Shown here piece by piece: positions 62,750 to 64,000 of a stretch of DNA of 64,000 nucleotides (the stretch's first letter is position 1; the number at the start of each line of letters is the position of its first letter). Below the pieces are notes generated by a model. The model ran no database searches. It saw nothing but the letters and a program-made list of their open reading frames with translations, and was not told where the DNA came from. Origin of the DNA: Trogon surrucura (lineage: Eukaryota > Chordata > Aves > Trogoniformes > Trogonidae); contig CM036657.1 in NCBI GenBank assembly GCA_020746105.1, forward strand, positions 3,309,652 to 3,373,651, in the 5' to 3' direction. Both the position numbers and the translations under genes were made by a program.

Positions 62750-63184
62750 TCAGTTATCAATGCATATAGTGGTTTTACTAGGAGTCCATAAGGATAAATC
62801 CACAGTCTGCACCACCCCGTCATTCCCAGGAAGGTTCGTAACTGTTTCTGGTTTTGGAGTCTGGCATATGGCCTCCTTTCGGGCCTGTCCCAGAACTCGT
62901 TGCCCCGCACTGGTCTCGTACCCGAGGTACGTTACTTGTCGTTGCACCATCTGGGCTTTCTTCCGGGACACCCGATACCCCTGGAGCCCAAGAAAGTTTA
63001 AAAGACTTACAGTCCATGTTATGCATGCTTCTTCAGTTTGAGTGGCTATTAAAAGGTCGTCTACATATTGCAGTAGTTTTCCTTCATCTGTTGGAGGTGT
63101 CCACGCTTCGAGGTCCTTTGCAAGCTGGTTTCCGAATATAGTAGGACTGTTCTTAAACCCTTGCGGCAACACCGTCCAAGTGAG
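62750..63184 (-). pseudogene. pol: ERV-F1 reverse transcriptase palm and thumb
   Basis: It encodes LTWTVLPQGFKNSPTIFGNQ, LLQYVDDLLIA (YVDD) and LNFLGLQGYRVSRKKAQ. It is truncated upstream by LTR-G at 63185, so the first catalytic Asp is not in this piece. Confidence 0.9.
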
Positions 63185-63790
63185 TGTCACGTCCCGACCT
63201 CTCAGGACGTTGACCCAGGTTCGTTGATTCCCAGACCAGAATTAAGGTGACTTATATGAAGGATCCAAAACAGCAATTTTATTTACCAACCACCTGACAC
63301 CGAGGTATTTCAAATGCCCACTCAGCGCGACCAACACACTGCACAACAACTAGTTATTAATAAGCAAAAGAAACCGGCCTTGCTATAGATAGTTTCCTGT
63401 TAAAGCTAGAAAGAGAGAGAAGGGAAGCGATAGAGAAAGGAAAGATCACCACCCCTGGATACAGCGACGATCACAGCAATCCTCTACTGGCGGGCGAAGA
63501 GCTCCCAACTGCCTGGGGTGATCTCCTTTTATACAGTCAAGTTCCCGCCACAGACCGGGAACTGGTTTGGGTGATGGCGGGGGTTTCTGAGGGGGGATGT
63601 GTTACCCCTCCCTCTCCCGGCTTCTTGAAGCCACAGCTCCAAGCCCTATCCACCCCCATAGCTCCACCGGTGCAGGGCTGGGGCAGGGGGCTTGGCAAAG
63701 CGCTGAGTCACCCCCACACAAACACAGACAGGCGCCAGGCAGGCGACTCTGGCTTTTTTACTGTTTGAGACATCTATCTAGTCCCTCACA
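63185..63790 (-). repeat. LTR-G, 3' LTR of ERV-G2
   Basis: 606 bp, tgtcacgtcc to ccctcaca in plus-strand reading, the only complete LTR-G here. The minus strand has tgtataaaag (about 63525) and aataaaat (about 63285). The polypurine tract caccccgtgg follows at 63791. Confidence 0.9.
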
Positions 63791-64000
63791 CCACCCCGTG
63801 GCTCAAACAGTCTATCAGGTATCTTCTTCTCCAAGGTCTTCTGGGGTGGTGATTTCACAGGAAAGGGGAGAGAAAAGAAGCAGCAGAATCACCCGAACTA
63901 TGGCAATTCCAGCAACTGAAATACAAAACCTGTTAACACCATCATTCTCATTTGTATGTGCCACTCGCCCCACCCCGACAGTCCTTAGAAGCTCTCCTGA
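63791..64000 (-). mobile_element. ERV-G2 internal region, cut by the window end
   Basis: It matches ERV-G1 22830-23042: the membrane-anchor remnant (aatacaaaacctgttaacac) and the gactgtcggggtgggg segment. The provirus continues beyond 64000. Confidence 0.85.

Larger units (their letters stand above)
58738..63184 (-). mobile_element. ERV-F1, gammaretrovirus-like, interrupted by ERV-G2
   Basis: 3' LTR-F, env, integrase, RNase H and RT in gammaretroviral order. RT is cut at 63184 by insertion of LTR-G. Several frameshifts and stops. Confidence 0.9.

Overview
This window looks like repeat-rich heterochromatin of a bird genome; the W chromosome or a pericentromere are possibilities I cannot confirm. 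The evidence is several CR1 LINEs with the avian octamer-like 3' end (repeated ATTCTGTGA), two tRNA-derived SINEs with a CR1-like tail, and nested avian-type endogenous retroviruses (ERVs). I found no single-copy host gene. Nearly every base belongs to a satellite, CR1, SINE or ERV.

The substrate is a 177-bp tandem satellite with an internal telomere-like TTAGGGTTAGGG block. The spacing is exactly 177 bp in three places where I counted successive monomers (27124-27655, 57941-58472, 46050-46227). Blocks of it recur from 3490 to 58499, mostly on the + strand and inverted at 31002-31252, 32837-32950 and 39718-39934. Mobile elements sit between these blocks.

Layout: 1-3489 ERV-A on the minus strand (tRNA-Lys-like primer site, coiled-coil gag, protease/RT). 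3490-5020 satellite with fragments of LTR-B and LTR-A. 5021-12208 composite plus-strand ERV, with a betaretrovirus-like 5' half (LTR-D) and an LTR-C 3' half, carrying a CR1, a SINE, a second CR1 and a solo LTR-H. 12330-20925 old minus-strand CR1 split by a young CR1 (12785-14082) and by provirus ERV-B1 (14942-19836). 20926-26723 satellite, then ERV-G1 (plus) joined to gamma-like ERV-F2 (minus). 26724-32950 satellite, CR1s and LTR-E copies, one holding a solo LTR-F. 32951-39717 provirus ERV-B2 and an LTR-A. 39935-45977 LTR-E split by the youngest provirus, ERV-S (40426-45919). 46240-48896 solo LTR-C and a CR1. 49046-55034 full-span provirus with tRNA-Trp primer site, dUTPase and alpharetrovirus-like envelope (ERV-K). 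55244-57937 truncated ERV-C. 58500-64000 LTR-E holding gamma-like ERV-F1, itself interrupted by ERV-G2.

ERV-B, ERV-G and ERV-S form one related group. They share a polypurine tract core CACGGGGTGG; B and S also share a tRNA-Ser(UGA)-type primer site and homologous gag proteins without zinc knuckles. ERV-S is the most notable element: its LTRs differ by only three substitutions and one indel by eye, it keeps a canonical -1 frameshift signal, and it has an undescribed 43-codon membrane ORF ending 1 nt before the envelope ATG. All proviruses here are defective through deletion, frameshift or stop. LTR names (A-H, K, S) are local labels, not database names.
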